64,000 bases of DNA from PALSA-1006 sp964571195 (GCA_964571195.1 CAZNAD010000004.1:114678-178677); one strand, 5' to 3'; positions 7,852 through 16,747 are shown, numbered from the stretch's first letter. A program made the numbers and translations. The notes: generated from the letters alone by a model not told the origin.

Positions 7852-8922
7852 TTACAACAGATCGAACAGATAACGTGCAGCCTCTTCCGCGCCGGAAGGT
7901 TCCGGGCGTGTTGCAGGTGGTGCCGCCCAGAGCTGTTGCAGCAATGTGTGCAGCTCGCCTGTTTCGAGTGTTGCGCGTTCCACTTTAAGACAGGCTCCGT
8001 ACTGTTGTTTCCAGCCGACCAGATAGGGTTCTTCCGGCCAATCCGGCCTGCTCACATATAACAGCGGAATGCCTGCGCAAGCCGCTTCCGCGAAGGTCCC
8101 GTAACCCGGTTTGGTCAATATGGCATCGACCGAGGCCAGCACATCACTGAAAGGCTGGTCGAGCGAATCGAAAGCGGTGAAATCTTCCCGCACGATGTTC
8201 CAGGCTGCGGGGATCATCCAGCGCACACCGGGGAAACGCGGCCAGCGTTCCATCGGCAGACTGAACTCGATACCACCCATTGCCATCAGCACCCATTTTT
8301 CCGCACCAGTTTCCAGCAATTGTGCGGCGATGGTCTCGCGGCAGCGTTGTCCCGTTTGGGCGATAGGGGAGATGGGGCGGGTGTTGTGCAACAACGGCAT
8401 CGGCATACTCGGCTGGGGCTGCAAAAAACATAGGGCGCTGTTATAGGCGGCAAGCATCTGCGCGTGGATATCATCGCTGTAATCGCTTTGTCCGCAATAA
8501 TGCTGATAGAGGTCGGCCCAGTTCAGGCTGCACAGGCCGACGGCGGGCACTCCGGCAACATGGGCGGCGGCAAGAGAAAGATAGGGGATGTTGGCCAGCA
8601 GCAGATCGGGAGCGAGTTGTCGCATCAGTTCCGCCTCATGCTGCACCTTGCTGTCCCAGTCGGTATGAAAGGCGCGATAACGTGCCGCACTCTCATCTAC
8701 CAATACATCCACTGCATTGGCCATGGTCAGGCCAAAATCAAGAGCCACGGGAATGTGATCGAACGGGCATTGGAATCGTTGTTGCAGAACGGCAAAGGGA
8801 GCGGCAGTACGCACTGTGACACGTAATCCGGGAATGAGCCGCGCCAGTGCATTAACTACCGGTGCGGTCTGGCTGAGATGGCCATAACCATGGAATGAGA
8901 TATCGACCAGCAGATGCGGCAT
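7852..8922 (-). CDS. GT-B fold glycosyltransferase-like protein
   Basis: The product has 356 residues. The start is the ATG at 8922, one base after the stop of the upstream diguanylate cyclase gene, indicating translational coupling; an earlier in-frame ATG (8979) would run far into that gene. The N-terminus (LLVDISFHGYGHLSQTAPV) has the HGxGH-type glycine/histidine loop of GT-B enzymes related to family 28 and MGT glycosyltransferases. The C-terminal half has the nucleotide-sugar-site pattern DAILTKPGYGTFAEAACAGIPLLYV. Similar domains occur in UDP-GlcNAc transferase-like proteins. The acceptor cannot be predicted, and a polysaccharide or lipid target is only a guess. Confidence 0.75.
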   Translation of the reverse strand: MPHLLVDISFHGYGHLSQTAPVVNALARLIPGLRVTVRTAAPFAVLQQRFQCPFDHIPVALDFGLTMANAVDVLVDESAARYRAFHTDWDSKVQHEAELMRQLAPDLLLANIPYLSLAAAHVAGVPAVGLCSLNWADLYQHYCGQSDYSDDIHAQMLAAYNSALCFLQPQPSMPMPLLHNTRPISPIAQTGQRCRETIAAQLLETGAEKWVLMAMGGIEFSLPMERWPRFPGVRWMIPAAWNIVREDFTAFDSLDQPFSDVLASVDAILTKPGYGTFAEAACAGIPLLYVSRPDWPEEPYLVGWKQQYGACLKVERATLETGELHTLLQQLWAAPPATRPEPSGAEEAARYLFDLL

Positions 8923-8923
8923 A

Positions 8924-10615
8924 TCAGTAGAACTGGTAATTATTGCGGCCCTTCTCTTTGGCGCGGTACATCGCATCATCGGCGCATTTGATCAGCCCCT
9001 CACTGTCGCCCGCGTCATCAGGGAAGATGGCGACACCAACGCTGAAGGTGACTATCAGCTCTTTCTCTTCGATCTGGTGGGGCGTGGTCATGGCGGCAAT
9101 GATCTTTTGTGCCACGTTCTCCACGTCGGCGGCACTCTCCGCATCGGGCAACAGGATCATGAACTCGTCACCGCCCTGGCGGCAGATCGTGTCGGATTCG
9201 CGCACGCAGGACTTCAGTCGTGCCGCCACCGATTGCAGCAGGATGTCACCGGCCAGATGGCCCATGGTGTCGTTGATGCCCTTGAACTTGTCCAGATCGA
9301 GGAACAGCAGGGCGACTTTCTTCTCGTTGCGTCCTGCCGAGACCAGCGCCAATTTCAGGCGGTCGGCGAACAATGCACGGTTGGGCAGTTTGGTGAGCGC
9401 ATCGTAATGCGCCAGGAACTCGATCTTTTGTTCGGCGGCTTTGCGTTCGGTGATGTCCGAGAACAGGGAGATGTAATTGATGACCTCGCCGCGCTGGTTC
9501 TTCACCACGCCGATGGAAAGCCACTCCGGGTAGACCTGGCCGCTCTTGCGCCGGTTCCATATCTCGCCCTGCCATTGTCCGGCTTCATTGATGCTGGCCC
9601 ACATGGTCTGATAGAAATCGGGCGTCTGTTTGCCCGAGCTCAGGATGCGCGGATTCTTGCCGAGCACTTCCAGCGCCGAATAACCGGTGATCTCGGTGAA
9701 GGCCGGATTGACCGCAACGATGTCGCCGTTCGCGTTGGCGATCAGGATGGCTTCGCCGCTGCCGTGGAACATCTTGCCGAACAATTCCAGCCGGTCGGTG
9801 GCAATCTCCAGATTGCCGACCAAGGTGTTGAAGCTGCGCGCCATTTCGCCGATATCCGGGTTGGTCTCATCCACATCGGCGCGTTTGGAGAGGTCGTTTT
9901 CGCGCTGTATCTCGGCCATCGCCGCTTGCAATTTCTTGACCGGCTCGGCGATGTTCCTGACGATGAGCACGCGCACGAACCAGGAGATGATGATGGAGAG
10001 GAATATCTGGATGGCGATGTGTCCGGCCCACAGCCAGCTCTTGACACTCTGAAGCTCGGCCTCGTCTTTGCTGAGGTCGATGATGACACTAGCAGCACCG
10101 TTGACACTGCCCGCCTCGGCGGTGTGGCAGGACAGGCAGTTGGTACCACGGTAGTTCTCCTGCGCGATGAAGGGCACGACCACTCTCAGCAACGGAAGGC
10201 CGCCGGGTACATCGATGCGGGCAAAACGCACCTTCCCGGTTTTCAGCACTTCGCGGTCCATTTCGTCGAGCGCCTGCTCTTCGGGCAGACCTTTGCCGAA
10301 CTGGGCGACCACGCTGTCTCCCCGGATGATGCGCAACTCTTTGACGCCCTCGGACTGCTGCATCTTGCTCAACAGCAGCTTGCGGTTCTCGGGAATGGAG
10401 ATGGTGCCGGTCAGCATCAGCATGTTCATGCCGTTGATCAGGCCGTCCGCCGTTTCTTCCGCGCGCAACTCGGCGGAAGTCATGATCTGATCTTCAAAGC
10501 GCGCGATGACCCAGTCCATGGAAAGAAAGAACAGGACGATCAGTGATCCCTGAATCAGGATGTGCAGCTTCTCTTGCACGCCCAGAGCGTGCCATTTCTT
10601 GCTGATGCGGTTCAT
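8924..10615 (-). CDS. Membrane diguanylate cyclase with periplasmic c-type heme site, HAMP and PAS domains
   Basis: From ATG 10615 (GGAG seven bases upstream; ATG 10618 is possible) the product has 563 residues. Two membrane segments (about 19-38 and 194-220) flank a periplasmic domain that carries C160-LS-C163-H164, a covalent heme c motif, as in DUF3365/Tll0287-like heme sensors. HAMP follows (about 220-275), then PAS (about 280-390) and GGDEF. The active-site motif GGDEF is intact at 481-485, and RESD (472-475) five residues before it is a canonical inhibitory I-site. It should make c-di-GMP in response to a redox or ligand signal at the heme. It precedes the glycosyltransferase and ycgR genes. 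Heme attachment is inferred from the motif. Confidence 0.88.
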   Translation of the reverse strand: MNRISKKWHALGVQEKLHILIQGSLIVLFFLSMDWVIARFEDQIMTSAELRAEETADGLINGMNMLMLTGTISIPENRKLLLSKMQQSEGVKELRIIRGDSVVAQFGKGLPEEQALDEMDREVLKTGKVRFARIDVPGGLPLLRVVVPFIAQENYRGTNCLSCHTAEAGSVNGAASVIIDLSKDEAELQSVKSWLWAGHIAIQIFLSIIISWFVRVLIVRNIAEPVKKLQAAMAEIQRENDLSKRADVDETNPDIGEMARSFNTLVGNLEIATDRLELFGKMFHGSGEAILIANANGDIVAVNPAFTEITGYSALEVLGKNPRILSSGKQTPDFYQTMWASINEAGQWQGEIWNRRKSGQVYPEWLSIGVVKNQRGEVINYISLFSDITERKAAEQKIEFLAHYDALTKLPNRALFADRLKLALVSAGRNEKKVALLFLDLDKFKGINDTMGHLAGDILLQSVAARLKSCVRESDTICRQGGDEFMILLPDAESAADVENVAQKIIAAMTTPHQIEEKELIVTFSVGVAIFPDDAGDSEGLIKCADDAMYRAKEKGRNNYQFY

Positions 10616-10656
10616 CATGCCTCTCCCCCGGTTGCCCGCTATGTTGCGGGCTGTGA

Positions 10657-11205
10657 TCAATCTAGCTTGATGAAATGTTCGCGGTAGTGCTTCATCTCTT
10701 CGATGGATTCGTAGATATCGGCAAGGGCTTCATGCTTGCCGTGTTTTTTGACACCTTTCGCCATGTCCGGCTTCCAGCGCCGCGCCAGTTCCTTGAGCGT
10801 GCTGACATCGAGATTGCGGTAGTGGAAATAGGCTTCGAGTTCGGGCATCCAGCGCGCCATGAAACGGCGATCCTGGCAGATGGAATTGCCGCACATCGGC
10901 GAGGTGTGCGCCGGCACATATTCTTTGAGGAAAGCGAGACATTGTGCTTCCACTTCGGCTTCGTTCAGCGTGGAGGCTTTGACGCGCTCGATCAGACCGG
11001 ACTTGGCATGGGTGGATTTGTTCCAGTCGTCCATCGCATCCAGCACGCTATCCGACTGATGCACCGCCAATGAGGGGCCTTCGGCGACGGTGTTCAGCTC
11101 ACTATCGGTGATGACGATCGCCACCTCGATGATGTGGTTGTTCTCTGGATACAGGCCGGTCATCTCCATGTCCAGCCAGATAAGGTGATTCTGATTTTGT
11201 GCCAT
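10657..11205 (-). CDS. orn: Oligoribonuclease
   Basis: The product of 182 residues matches the family length. Orn is a cytoplasmic DEDDh 3'-5' exonuclease that degrades dinucleotides, including pGpG from c-di-GMP breakdown. DEDD residues are visible in WLDMEMTGL near the N-terminus, in the AMDDW and CGNSICQDRRFM region, and in HEALADI near the C-terminus. The ATG at 11205 follows GGCGGCG; the longer frame upstream adds residues not seen in the family. It is divergent from the Ste24-type protease gene and lies upstream of the diguanylate cyclase, which is an apt neighbour because Orn clears the pGpG product. Confidence 0.95.
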   Translation of the reverse strand: MAQNQNHLIWLDMEMTGLYPENNHIIEVAIVITDSELNTVAEGPSLAVHQSDSVLDAMDDWNKSTHAKSGLIERVKASTLNEAEVEAQCLAFLKEYVPAHTSPMCGNSICQDRRFMARWMPELEAYFHYRNLDVSTLKELARRWKPDMAKGVKKHGKHEALADIYESIEEMKHYREHFIKLD

Positions 11206-11409
11206 AATTCGCCGCCCTAATTTAGCCGCATTGGTCTTACATTTGTTTTTCTGGCGCTTATTGTGGCACATCGCATGCCTTGCAGGCTAGGCACTTTGTG
11301 AGTATCCGAGCCGTGTGGCGGGGCAGAGCGGGCCGAAGTGAGTGGTCTGTCGCCACATATCGGGGGATAATCTCCGCGCATTTACAGATTAGGAATCTTA
11401 CAAAACCCG

Positions 11410-12660
11410 ATGACAAGCACCTCATTCAGTATCGTATTCGTCGGCGCATTGTTGCTCGGCACCTTCACCAAATTGTGGCTGGCGCGCCGCCAATTGCAGC
11501 ATGTCATAAGGCATCGCGAGCGGGTGCCGGAAGCCTTCAGCGGCCAGATCGAGCTGGCCGCACACCAGAAAGCCGCCGATTACACCTGTGCCAAAACCCG
11601 GCTGTCGTTACGTGCCATCGCGTTCGACGCGGCGCTGCTGCTGGCGTTTACGCTGGGCGGCGGCATCCAGCTCGTCAATGATTGGTCGTTGTCCGTTTTT
11701 GATACGCCGCTGGTGCAGGGCATGGCGGTCATCGTCACGGTTCTGCTTATCAGCTCGATACTGGAGACACCGTTCGGCTTGTACAGCACCTTTGTCATCG
11801 AGGCCGGTTTCGGTTTCAACAAGATGACGCCGGGCCTGTATCTGCTGGATGCGCTGAAAGGCCTGCTGCTCGGTGCGGTGCTCGGCTTGCCGCTGCTGTT
11901 CGGGGTGTTGTGGCTGATGCAACAGATGGGCGACGAATGGTGGTTATATGTATGGGGGGTATGGGTCGGTTTCAGCCTGCTGTTGCTGTTCATCTATCCC
12001 GCATTCATCGCGCCGCTCTTCAATAAGTTCCAGCCGCTACAGGATGAGGCGACAAAAGCGCGCATCGCGGCGCTGCTTCAGCGTTGTGGTTTCACCGTCA
12101 GCGGCCTGTTCGTGATGGACGGTTCCAAACGCAGCACCCACGGCAATGCCTACTTCACCGGCTTCGGCAAGACCAAACGTATCGTGTTCTTCGATACCCT
12201 GCTGCAACGTCTTGCCCCCGCCGAGATGGATGCTGTGCTGGCGCATGAGCTGGGACACTTCAAACATCGCCATGTGATGAAACGTATCGCCATCACCTTC
12301 GCCGCCAGTCTGGCTTTCCTGTGGCTGTTGGCGCAACTGATGCAATCCGACTGGTTCTATCAGGGGCTGGGAGTTCAGAGCAAATCGACCGCACTGGCAT
12401 TGCTGCTGTTCTTTATGACGCTGCCGGTATTCACCTTCCTGTTGCAGCCGCTCTCGTCCTACTATTCGCGCAAACACGAATTCGAGGCCGACGATTATGC
12501 TGCCGCGCAGACCGCTGCCGGCGACCTCGCGGCGGCACTGGTGAAGCTGTATCAGGACAATGCCAAGACGTTGACACCCGATCCGCTGTACGCCGCTTTC
12601 TATGAATCACATCCGCCCGCAGCGGAACGCATCGCACATTTAATGGGGAGATCGAAATGA
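11410..12660 (+). CDS. M48-family (Ste24p-type) integral membrane metalloprotease
   Basis: The product has 416 residues with about six or seven hydrophobic segments and the zinc motif HELGH at residues 279-283. The third ligand region is YSRKHEFEADDYA. The order of segments and FNKMTPGLYLLD match the CAAX prenyl protease Ste24p/M48A group rather than the shorter HtpX. In bacteria these proteases act in inner-membrane protein quality control or processing. The gene overlaps the next one by four bases (ATGA), so the cytochrome gene is translationally coupled. It is divergent from orn across about 200 bases. The natural substrates are unknown. Confidence 0.9.
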   Translation: MTSTSFSIVFVGALLLGTFTKLWLARRQLQHVIRHRERVPEAFSGQIELAAHQKAADYTCAKTRLSLRAIAFDAALLLAFTLGGGIQLVNDWSLSVFDTPLVQGMAVIVTVLLISSILETPFGLYSTFVIEAGFGFNKMTPGLYLLDALKGLLLGAVLGLPLLFGVLWLMQQMGDEWWLYVWGVWVGFSLLLLFIYPAFIAPLFNKFQPLQDEATKARIAALLQRCGFTVSGLFVMDGSKRSTHGNAYFTGFGKTKRIVFFDTLLQRLAPAEMDAVLAHELGHFKHRHVMKRIAITFAASLAFLWLLAQLMQSDWFYQGLGVQSKSTALALLLFFMTLPVFTFLLQPLSSYYSRKHEFEADDYAAAQTAAGDLAAALVKLYQDNAKTLTPDPLYAAFYESHPPAAERIAHLMGRSK

Positions 12661-12962
12661 AGAGATTCGCAGCTTTATGCTTGTTGGCCAGCAGTGCCGT
12701 ATGTGCCGCACCTTTTGCGGACGGGAATGTCGAAACCGGCAAAAAGTTGTTTGAACAGAAACAGTGCAACCGTTGCCACGAACAGATGGTGGAAGGTGAC
12801 GGCAGTGCGATCTTTACCCGCAAAGAGCGCAAAGTCCATAAGTCGTCACAACTCATCACGCAGATCAACATGTGTGCAGCCAATGCCGGGATCGCACTCT
12901 CCAAACAGGAAGAGCAGCATCTGGCGGCATATCTGAACCATCACTACTACAAACTCCCATGA
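12657..12962 (+). CDS. Small exported c-type cytochrome
   Basis: The product has 101 residues with a signal peptide (cleavage near VCA, residue 17) and one heme c motif, C37-NR-C40-H41. It ends with a helix of the cytochrome c type (EEQHLAAYLNHHYYK). It should be a periplasmic monoheme electron carrier or accessory cytochrome. A further cysteine (in NMCAAN) is unusual in small cytochromes. The axial methionine is not obvious; M44 and the Met of NMCAAN are candidates. It starts inside the protease stop codon and is followed 13 bases later by rsgA. The electron partner is unknown. Confidence 0.85.
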   Translation: MKRFAALCLLASSAVCAAPFADGNVETGKKLFEQKQCNRCHEQMVEGDGSAIFTRKERKVHKSSQLITQINMCAANAGIALSKQEEQHLAAYLNHHYYKLP

Positions 12963-12975
12963 TCGTTGCCCCGCT

Positions 12976-13857
12976 TTGAACGAGACCTTGCACGGCCTTA
13001 TCACCGCCGCATTCGGGCGGCACTACCTGGTCGAGTTGCCGGACGGACAATGCCTGGAATGTGTCCCGCGCGGCAAAAAGAGCGAGGTCGCCTGCGGTGA
13101 CCGGGTCGAACTGCAACGCAGCTCCGATAACCAGGGCGTGATCGAGCGCACCTTGCCGCGCAGCTCCTTGCTCTACCGTTCCGACGCTTACCGGCAAAAG
13201 ATCATCGCCGCGAACGTCACCCAGATTATCTGCGTGGTGGCGGTCGAACCCGCGTTCAGCGACGAGCTGGTGGCACGCTGCCTTATCGCCGCGCACGATC
13301 AGGGGCTGCAAGTGCTCATCGTGTTGAATAAATGCGATCTGCCCGCCGAGGCTGCACGCGCGGTACTCGCGCCGTATCGCGCCATCGGTTACCGCGTGCT
13401 GGAACTTTCCGCCAAAAACGACGCCGAAGCGTTGCGGCCTTTGCTGCACGGACACTGTAGCGTATTGGTCGGCCAGTCCGGCATGGGCAAATCCACGCTC
13501 ATCAACGCCCTATTGCCCGAGGCGAAGGCGGCTACGCGCGAGATATCCACCGTGCTGGATTCCGGCAAACACACCACCACCCATGCGCGGCTCTACCACC
13601 TCGACCCCAGCAGCCATCTGATCGACTGCCCCGGCGTGCAGATGTTCGGCTTGCACCATTTGAGTCTGGGCGGGATAGAATCCGGCTTCGTCGAATTTGC
13701 CGCCTATCTTGGCCAGTGCCGTTTCCACAATTGCAGCCATACCCACGAACCGGGTTGTGCGCTGCTCACTGCCGTGGCGGCGGGCAAGATAGACCCGCGC
13801 AGGATGAAACTGTTTCAGGACATTAGCCGTCCGGTACGAGATGTGTTTGGCCGTTAA
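12976..13857 (+). CDS. rsgA: Ribosome small-subunit biogenesis GTPase RsgA
   Basis: The product has 293 residues and helps mature the 30S subunit in the cytoplasm. It shows the circular permutation of the family: the G4 motif NKCD (118-121) comes before the P-loop GQSGMGKST (from residue 166), and G3 (DCPG) follows. An N-terminal OB fold precedes them, and a C-terminal zinc knuckle (C-x4-H-x-C-type, FHNCSHTHEPGC) ends the protein. The only reasonable start is TTG at 12976; an ATG at 12959 is in another frame. It closes the operon begun by the M48 protease gene. Confidence 0.94.
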   Translation: MNETLHGLITAAFGRHYLVELPDGQCLECVPRGKKSEVACGDRVELQRSSDNQGVIERTLPRSSLLYRSDAYRQKIIAANVTQIICVVAVEPAFSDELVARCLIAAHDQGLQVLIVLNKCDLPAEAARAVLAPYRAIGYRVLELSAKNDAEALRPLLHGHCSVLVGQSGMGKSTLINALLPEAKAATREISTVLDSGKHTTTHARLYHLDPSSHLIDCPGVQMFGLHHLSLGGIESGFVEFAAYLGQCRFHNCSHTHEPGCALLTAVAAGKIDPRRMKLFQDISRPVRDVFGR

Positions 13858-13872
13858 GCTCCGATAATCACC

Positions 13873-13899
13873 GTAGGAGCGTTCCCTGCACGCTCCTAC
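13873..13899. repeat. GTAGGAGC-type palindromic hairpin
   Basis: GTAGGAGCGT and ACGCTCCTAC form a perfect 10-bp stem around a 7-base loop, 15 bases after the rsgA stop. Sequences beginning GTAGGAGC are known as REP-type intergenic palindromes in several Proteobacteria. It may end the rsgA transcript or protect its 3' end; there is no T run. Confidence 0.6.
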
Positions 13900-13920
13900 C
13901 GATAAAGCAAGGAAGCACAC

Positions 13921-15696
13921 ATGAGCAACCAATCCGAACACAAACTGCAACTTTCCGAAGTGCTGAACATGCTGGTCAGCGACGGACTGCTCACCCGGAC
14001 CGAGGCCGATGCACTCATCGCCGAGCGGCGCCTGCACCGGCAGGATCAACATCCGCTGCTACTGGTGGCGGGAAAATCGTTCAGATCGGCACAGCCGCCG
14101 CACAAGACGCTGACGCTGGAAGCCTTGACGGAATGGCTGGCGCAGCGGGTAGGGCTGGAATACCTGCATATCGACCCGCTCAAGATCGATTTCTCCAGTG
14201 TCACCGAGCTGATGTCCAATGACTACGCCGGACGTTTCAGCATCCTCCCGTTGCAAGTGACGGCCACCGAGGTGGTGGTGGCCACCGCCGAGCCGTTCCT
14301 GCGCGAATGGGAAAAGGTGGTCAAACACCTCTCGCGCAAAGAAGTGCGCCGGGTGTTGTCTTCCCCGCTGGACATCAACCGCTATCTGTCCGAATTCTAC
14401 AATCTGGCGAAATCGATCAAGAGTGCGGCGCAGACCACTTCCGGGAACAGCGGCGGCGGTGCCTCTTTCGAGCAACTGGTGGAGCTGGGCAAGAGCAAGA
14501 GTTCGTTCGATGCCAACGACCAGCACATCGTGCATATCGTGGACTGGTTATGGCAATACGCTTTTGACCAGCGTGCCTCGGACATTCACATCGAACCGCG
14601 CCGCGAGTTCGGGCTGATCCGTTTCCGTATCGACGGCGTGTTGCATCAGGTGCATCAACTGCCCATGTCGGTGATCAACGCCATGACCAGCCGTATCAAG
14701 CTGCTCGGGCGTATGGACGTGATGGAAAAACGCCGCCCGCAGGACGGGCGCATCAAGACCCGCACGGCGGATGGGCAAGAGGTCGAGTTGCGTCTTTCCA
14801 CACTGCCCACCGCCTTTGGCGAGAAGCTGGTGATGCGTATCTTCGACCCCGAAGTGCTGGTGCGCGACTTTGCCGATCTGGGGTTCTCGGAAGAAGACGG
14901 TGTGCGTTGGCAGCAAATGACTCAGCGCCCGAACGGCATCATCCTGGTCACCGGCCCCACCGGCTCGGGTAAGACCACCACGCTGTATTCCACGCTCAAG
15001 CATCTCGCCACCCCCGAAGTGAACGTCTGCACCATCGAAGACCCCATCGAGATGATCGAACCGGCTTTTAATCAGATGCAGGTACAGCACGGCCTCGACC
15101 TCAGTTTCGCCGATGGTGTGCGCGCCCTGATGCGGCAAGACCCGGACATCATCATGGTGGGCGAGATACGCGATCTGGAGACCGCCGAGATGGCCATCCA
15201 GTCCGCACTCACCGGGCATCTGGTGTTCTCCACGCTGCATACCAACGACGCACCTTCCGCCATCACCCGCCTGCTCGATCTGGGTGTGCCGCCATACATG
15301 ATCAGCGCCACCGTGCTCGGCATCATGGCGCAACGCCTGGTGCGTACCCTGTGTCCGCACTGCAAAAAGCCGCAACCCATGCGCGACATCGACAACGAAC
15401 TGTGGGATCACCTCGTGGCTCCGTGGAAGTCCAGCCGCCCGGCCCAGATCCACAACAATGAAGGTTGTCTGGAATGCCGCATGACCGGCTACAGCGGACG
15501 TATCGGCATCTACGAACTGCTGCTGATGACGCCCGAGTTGCGCAAACTCATCACCGACCAGACCGATGTCGCCGCCCTGCGCGAACAAGCCACCCGTGAA
15601 GGCATGAAACCGTTGCGCATCTCCGGTGCATTAAAAGTGGCGGCAGGGGTGACCACGCTGGAAGAAGTGGTGAAGGTCGCGCCTCCGGCGAATTGA
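13921..15696 (+). CDS. GspE/PulE-family type II secretion or type IV pilus assembly ATPase
   Basis: The product has 591 residues with the N-terminal GspE-type domain (about 60-150) and the secretion ATPase core. The Walker A box GPTGSGKT is at 345-352, the Asp box is CTIEDPIEM, Walker B is IIMVGEIRDLETAE, and the His box is GHLVFSTLHTND. A tetracysteine zinc site is formed by C478-PH-C481 and CLEC. It powers assembly of a pseudopilus or pilus from the cytoplasm. No other secretion or pilus gene is adjacent, so the machine cannot be named. The last 165 bases, plus the stop and a few bases, are duplicated about 1 kb downstream, beyond a toxin-antitoxin pair. Confidence 0.9.
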   Translation: MSNQSEHKLQLSEVLNMLVSDGLLTRTEADALIAERRLHRQDQHPLLLVAGKSFRSAQPPHKTLTLEALTEWLAQRVGLEYLHIDPLKIDFSSVTELMSNDYAGRFSILPLQVTATEVVVATAEPFLREWEKVVKHLSRKEVRRVLSSPLDINRYLSEFYNLAKSIKSAAQTTSGNSGGGASFEQLVELGKSKSSFDANDQHIVHIVDWLWQYAFDQRASDIHIEPRREFGLIRFRIDGVLHQVHQLPMSVINAMTSRIKLLGRMDVMEKRRPQDGRIKTRTADGQEVELRLSTLPTAFGEKLVMRIFDPEVLVRDFADLGFSEEDGVRWQQMTQRPNGIILVTGPTGSGKTTTLYSTLKHLATPEVNVCTIEDPIEMIEPAFNQMQVQHGLDLSFADGVRALMRQDPDIIMVGEIRDLETAEMAIQSALTGHLVFSTLHTNDAPSAITRLLDLGVPPYMISATVLGIMAQRLVRTLCPHCKKPQPMRDIDNELWDHLVAPWKSSRPAQIHNNEGCLECRMTGYSGRIGIYELLLMTPELRKLITDQTDVAALREQATREGMKPLRISGALKVAAGVTTLEEVVKVAPPAN

Positions 15697-15708
15697 GTGA
15701 ATGCTGGA
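15532..15708 (+). repeat. 177-bp direct repeat, intact copy at the 3' end of the PulE-type gene
   Basis: This segment encodes the last 54 residues of the ATPase (from PELRKLITDQ to the stop) plus 12 bases. It is repeated at 16571-16747 with seven substitutions by my alignment. The reading frame is continuous with the gene here, so this copy is the functional one. Confidence 0.9.
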
Positions 15709-15790
15709 ACTTTGCGCCAGAAACGGTCGCATAGAAGGTTTCCCCGCAGCGGAGTTCATGATGTTTGCAAGTTGCCATTCATTGCACTAG

Positions 15791-16207
15791 GTGCTACGAT
15801 TTGCCGTGACTAGAAAATCCACAAATCCTGAAATCGAAAAGCGAGCAAAGCCAGATCGAGTCTTTAAAACGGCTTGGTTTGCTAAAGAAGCGCGCAAAGC
15901 AAAGATTTCTGATGACGAGCTTTGCAGAGCTATCAGGCAGGTGATGATTGGGCAAGCCGATGATCTTGGCGGTGGCGTCTATAAGAAACGCTTGAACGAC
16001 AATATGTATCGCTCAATTATCATAGCCAAGGCAGGTCGTCATTGGATTTATGCGTACATGTATGCCAAAAAAGATCGCGAAAATATTGCGACTGATGAAT
16101 TGGCGGCATTCAAAAAATTAGCAAAAGATTACAGCTCCGCATCAGATGCCAACATTGCGGCTCAATTGACAGAAAACGACCTAGTGGAGATTTGCCATGA
16201 CGACTAA
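15791..16207 (+). CDS. Type II toxin, RelE/ParE superfamily (COG4737-like)
   Basis: The product has 138 residues from GTG 15791; GTG 15806 is an alternative, and neither has a strong ribosome site. The core RVFKTAWFAKEARKAKISDDELCRAI, followed by GGGVYKKRLN and SIIIAKAGRHWIYAYMYAKKDRENIA, is that of RelE-like mRNA-interferase toxins of the COG4737 type. The C-terminus is longer than the minimal fold. It overlaps the antitoxin gene by 11 bases, with the toxin first, as in HigBA-like pairs. AT-richer composition than the flanking core genes and the duplicated flanks indicate insertion. Confidence 0.85.
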   Translation: MLRFAVTRKSTNPEIEKRAKPDRVFKTAWFAKEARKAKISDDELCRAIRQVMIGQADDLGGGVYKKRLNDNMYRSIIIAKAGRHWIYAYMYAKKDRENIATDELAAFKKLAKDYSSASDANIAAQLTENDLVEICHDD

Positions 16208-16529
16208 ATCAACCAAAGCGAAGCCAAAAAGTGATGCCTTTGCTGCTATCCACAGTGCAGCCGAAGGATTGCACAAGGCCGGTGCCATCAATAAAACCAC
16301 TATGCGTGAATACGACTCGCTTTGTCTGGACTCTGTTCCTGAGTTCAACGCCAAAGAGATTAAGCGTATTCGCGAACAAACGCACGTCAGCCAACCCGTA
16401 TTTGCTCGCTACTTAAACACCAGTGAGTCGACTATTCAGAAATGGGAAACTGGCCAGAAAAAGCCAAGTGGTATGGCACTGAGGCTGTTGCACGTGATTG
16501 AAAAGCACGGACTAGAAGTGTTGGCATAG
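16197..16529 (+). CDS. Type II antitoxin, XRE/YiaG-like helix-turn-helix protein
   Basis: The product has 110 residues. The C-terminal half (EIKRIREQTHVSQPVFARYL through IQKWETGQKKPSG) is a helix-turn-helix of the YiaG/MqsA-C class, which normally binds the operon's own promoter. The N-terminal half is a short basic and helical toxin-binding region. The start ATG at 16197 overlaps the toxin's 3' end, implying coupled translation. The stop is followed after about 40 bases by the duplicated tail of the PulE-type gene. Confidence 0.88.
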   Translation: MTTKSTKAKPKSDAFAAIHSAAEGLHKAGAINKTTMREYDSLCLDSVPEFNAKEIKRIREQTHVSQPVFARYLNTSESTIQKWETGQKKPSGMALRLLHVIEKHGLEVLA

Positions 16530-16570
16530 TATTCAACTTCGGACTTGGTGATAAGCGCATTGTTATTGCC

Positions 16571-16747
16571 CCCGAATTGCGCAAACTCATCACCGATCAG
16601 ACCGATGCCGCCGCCCTGCGCGAACATGCTACCCGTGAAGGCATGAAACCGTTGCGCATCTCCGGCGCATTAAAAGTGGCGGCAGGGGTGACCACGCTGG
16701 AAGAAGTGGTGAAGGTCGCGCCTCCGGCGAATTGAGTGAATGTTGGA
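16571..16747 (+). pseudogene. Duplicated 3' fragment of the PulE-type ATPase gene
   Basis: This is the second copy of the 177-bp repeat at 15532-15708. It differs at about seven positions, two of them amino-acid changing (V to A, Q to H) and the rest silent or after the stop. It keeps the frame and stop of the gene but has no start and no upstream part. Its sequence upstream of 16571 does not match the ATPase gene. It marks the right edge of the toxin-antitoxin insertion. Confidence 0.88.

Noticed and set aside
9077..10546. A 489-codon open frame on the plus strand, opposite the diguanylate cyclase gene
   Set aside because: The minus strand carries recognisable membrane, heme, HAMP, PAS and GGDEF features over the same interval. 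The plus-strand translation has no family features and reflects high GC at codon positions.
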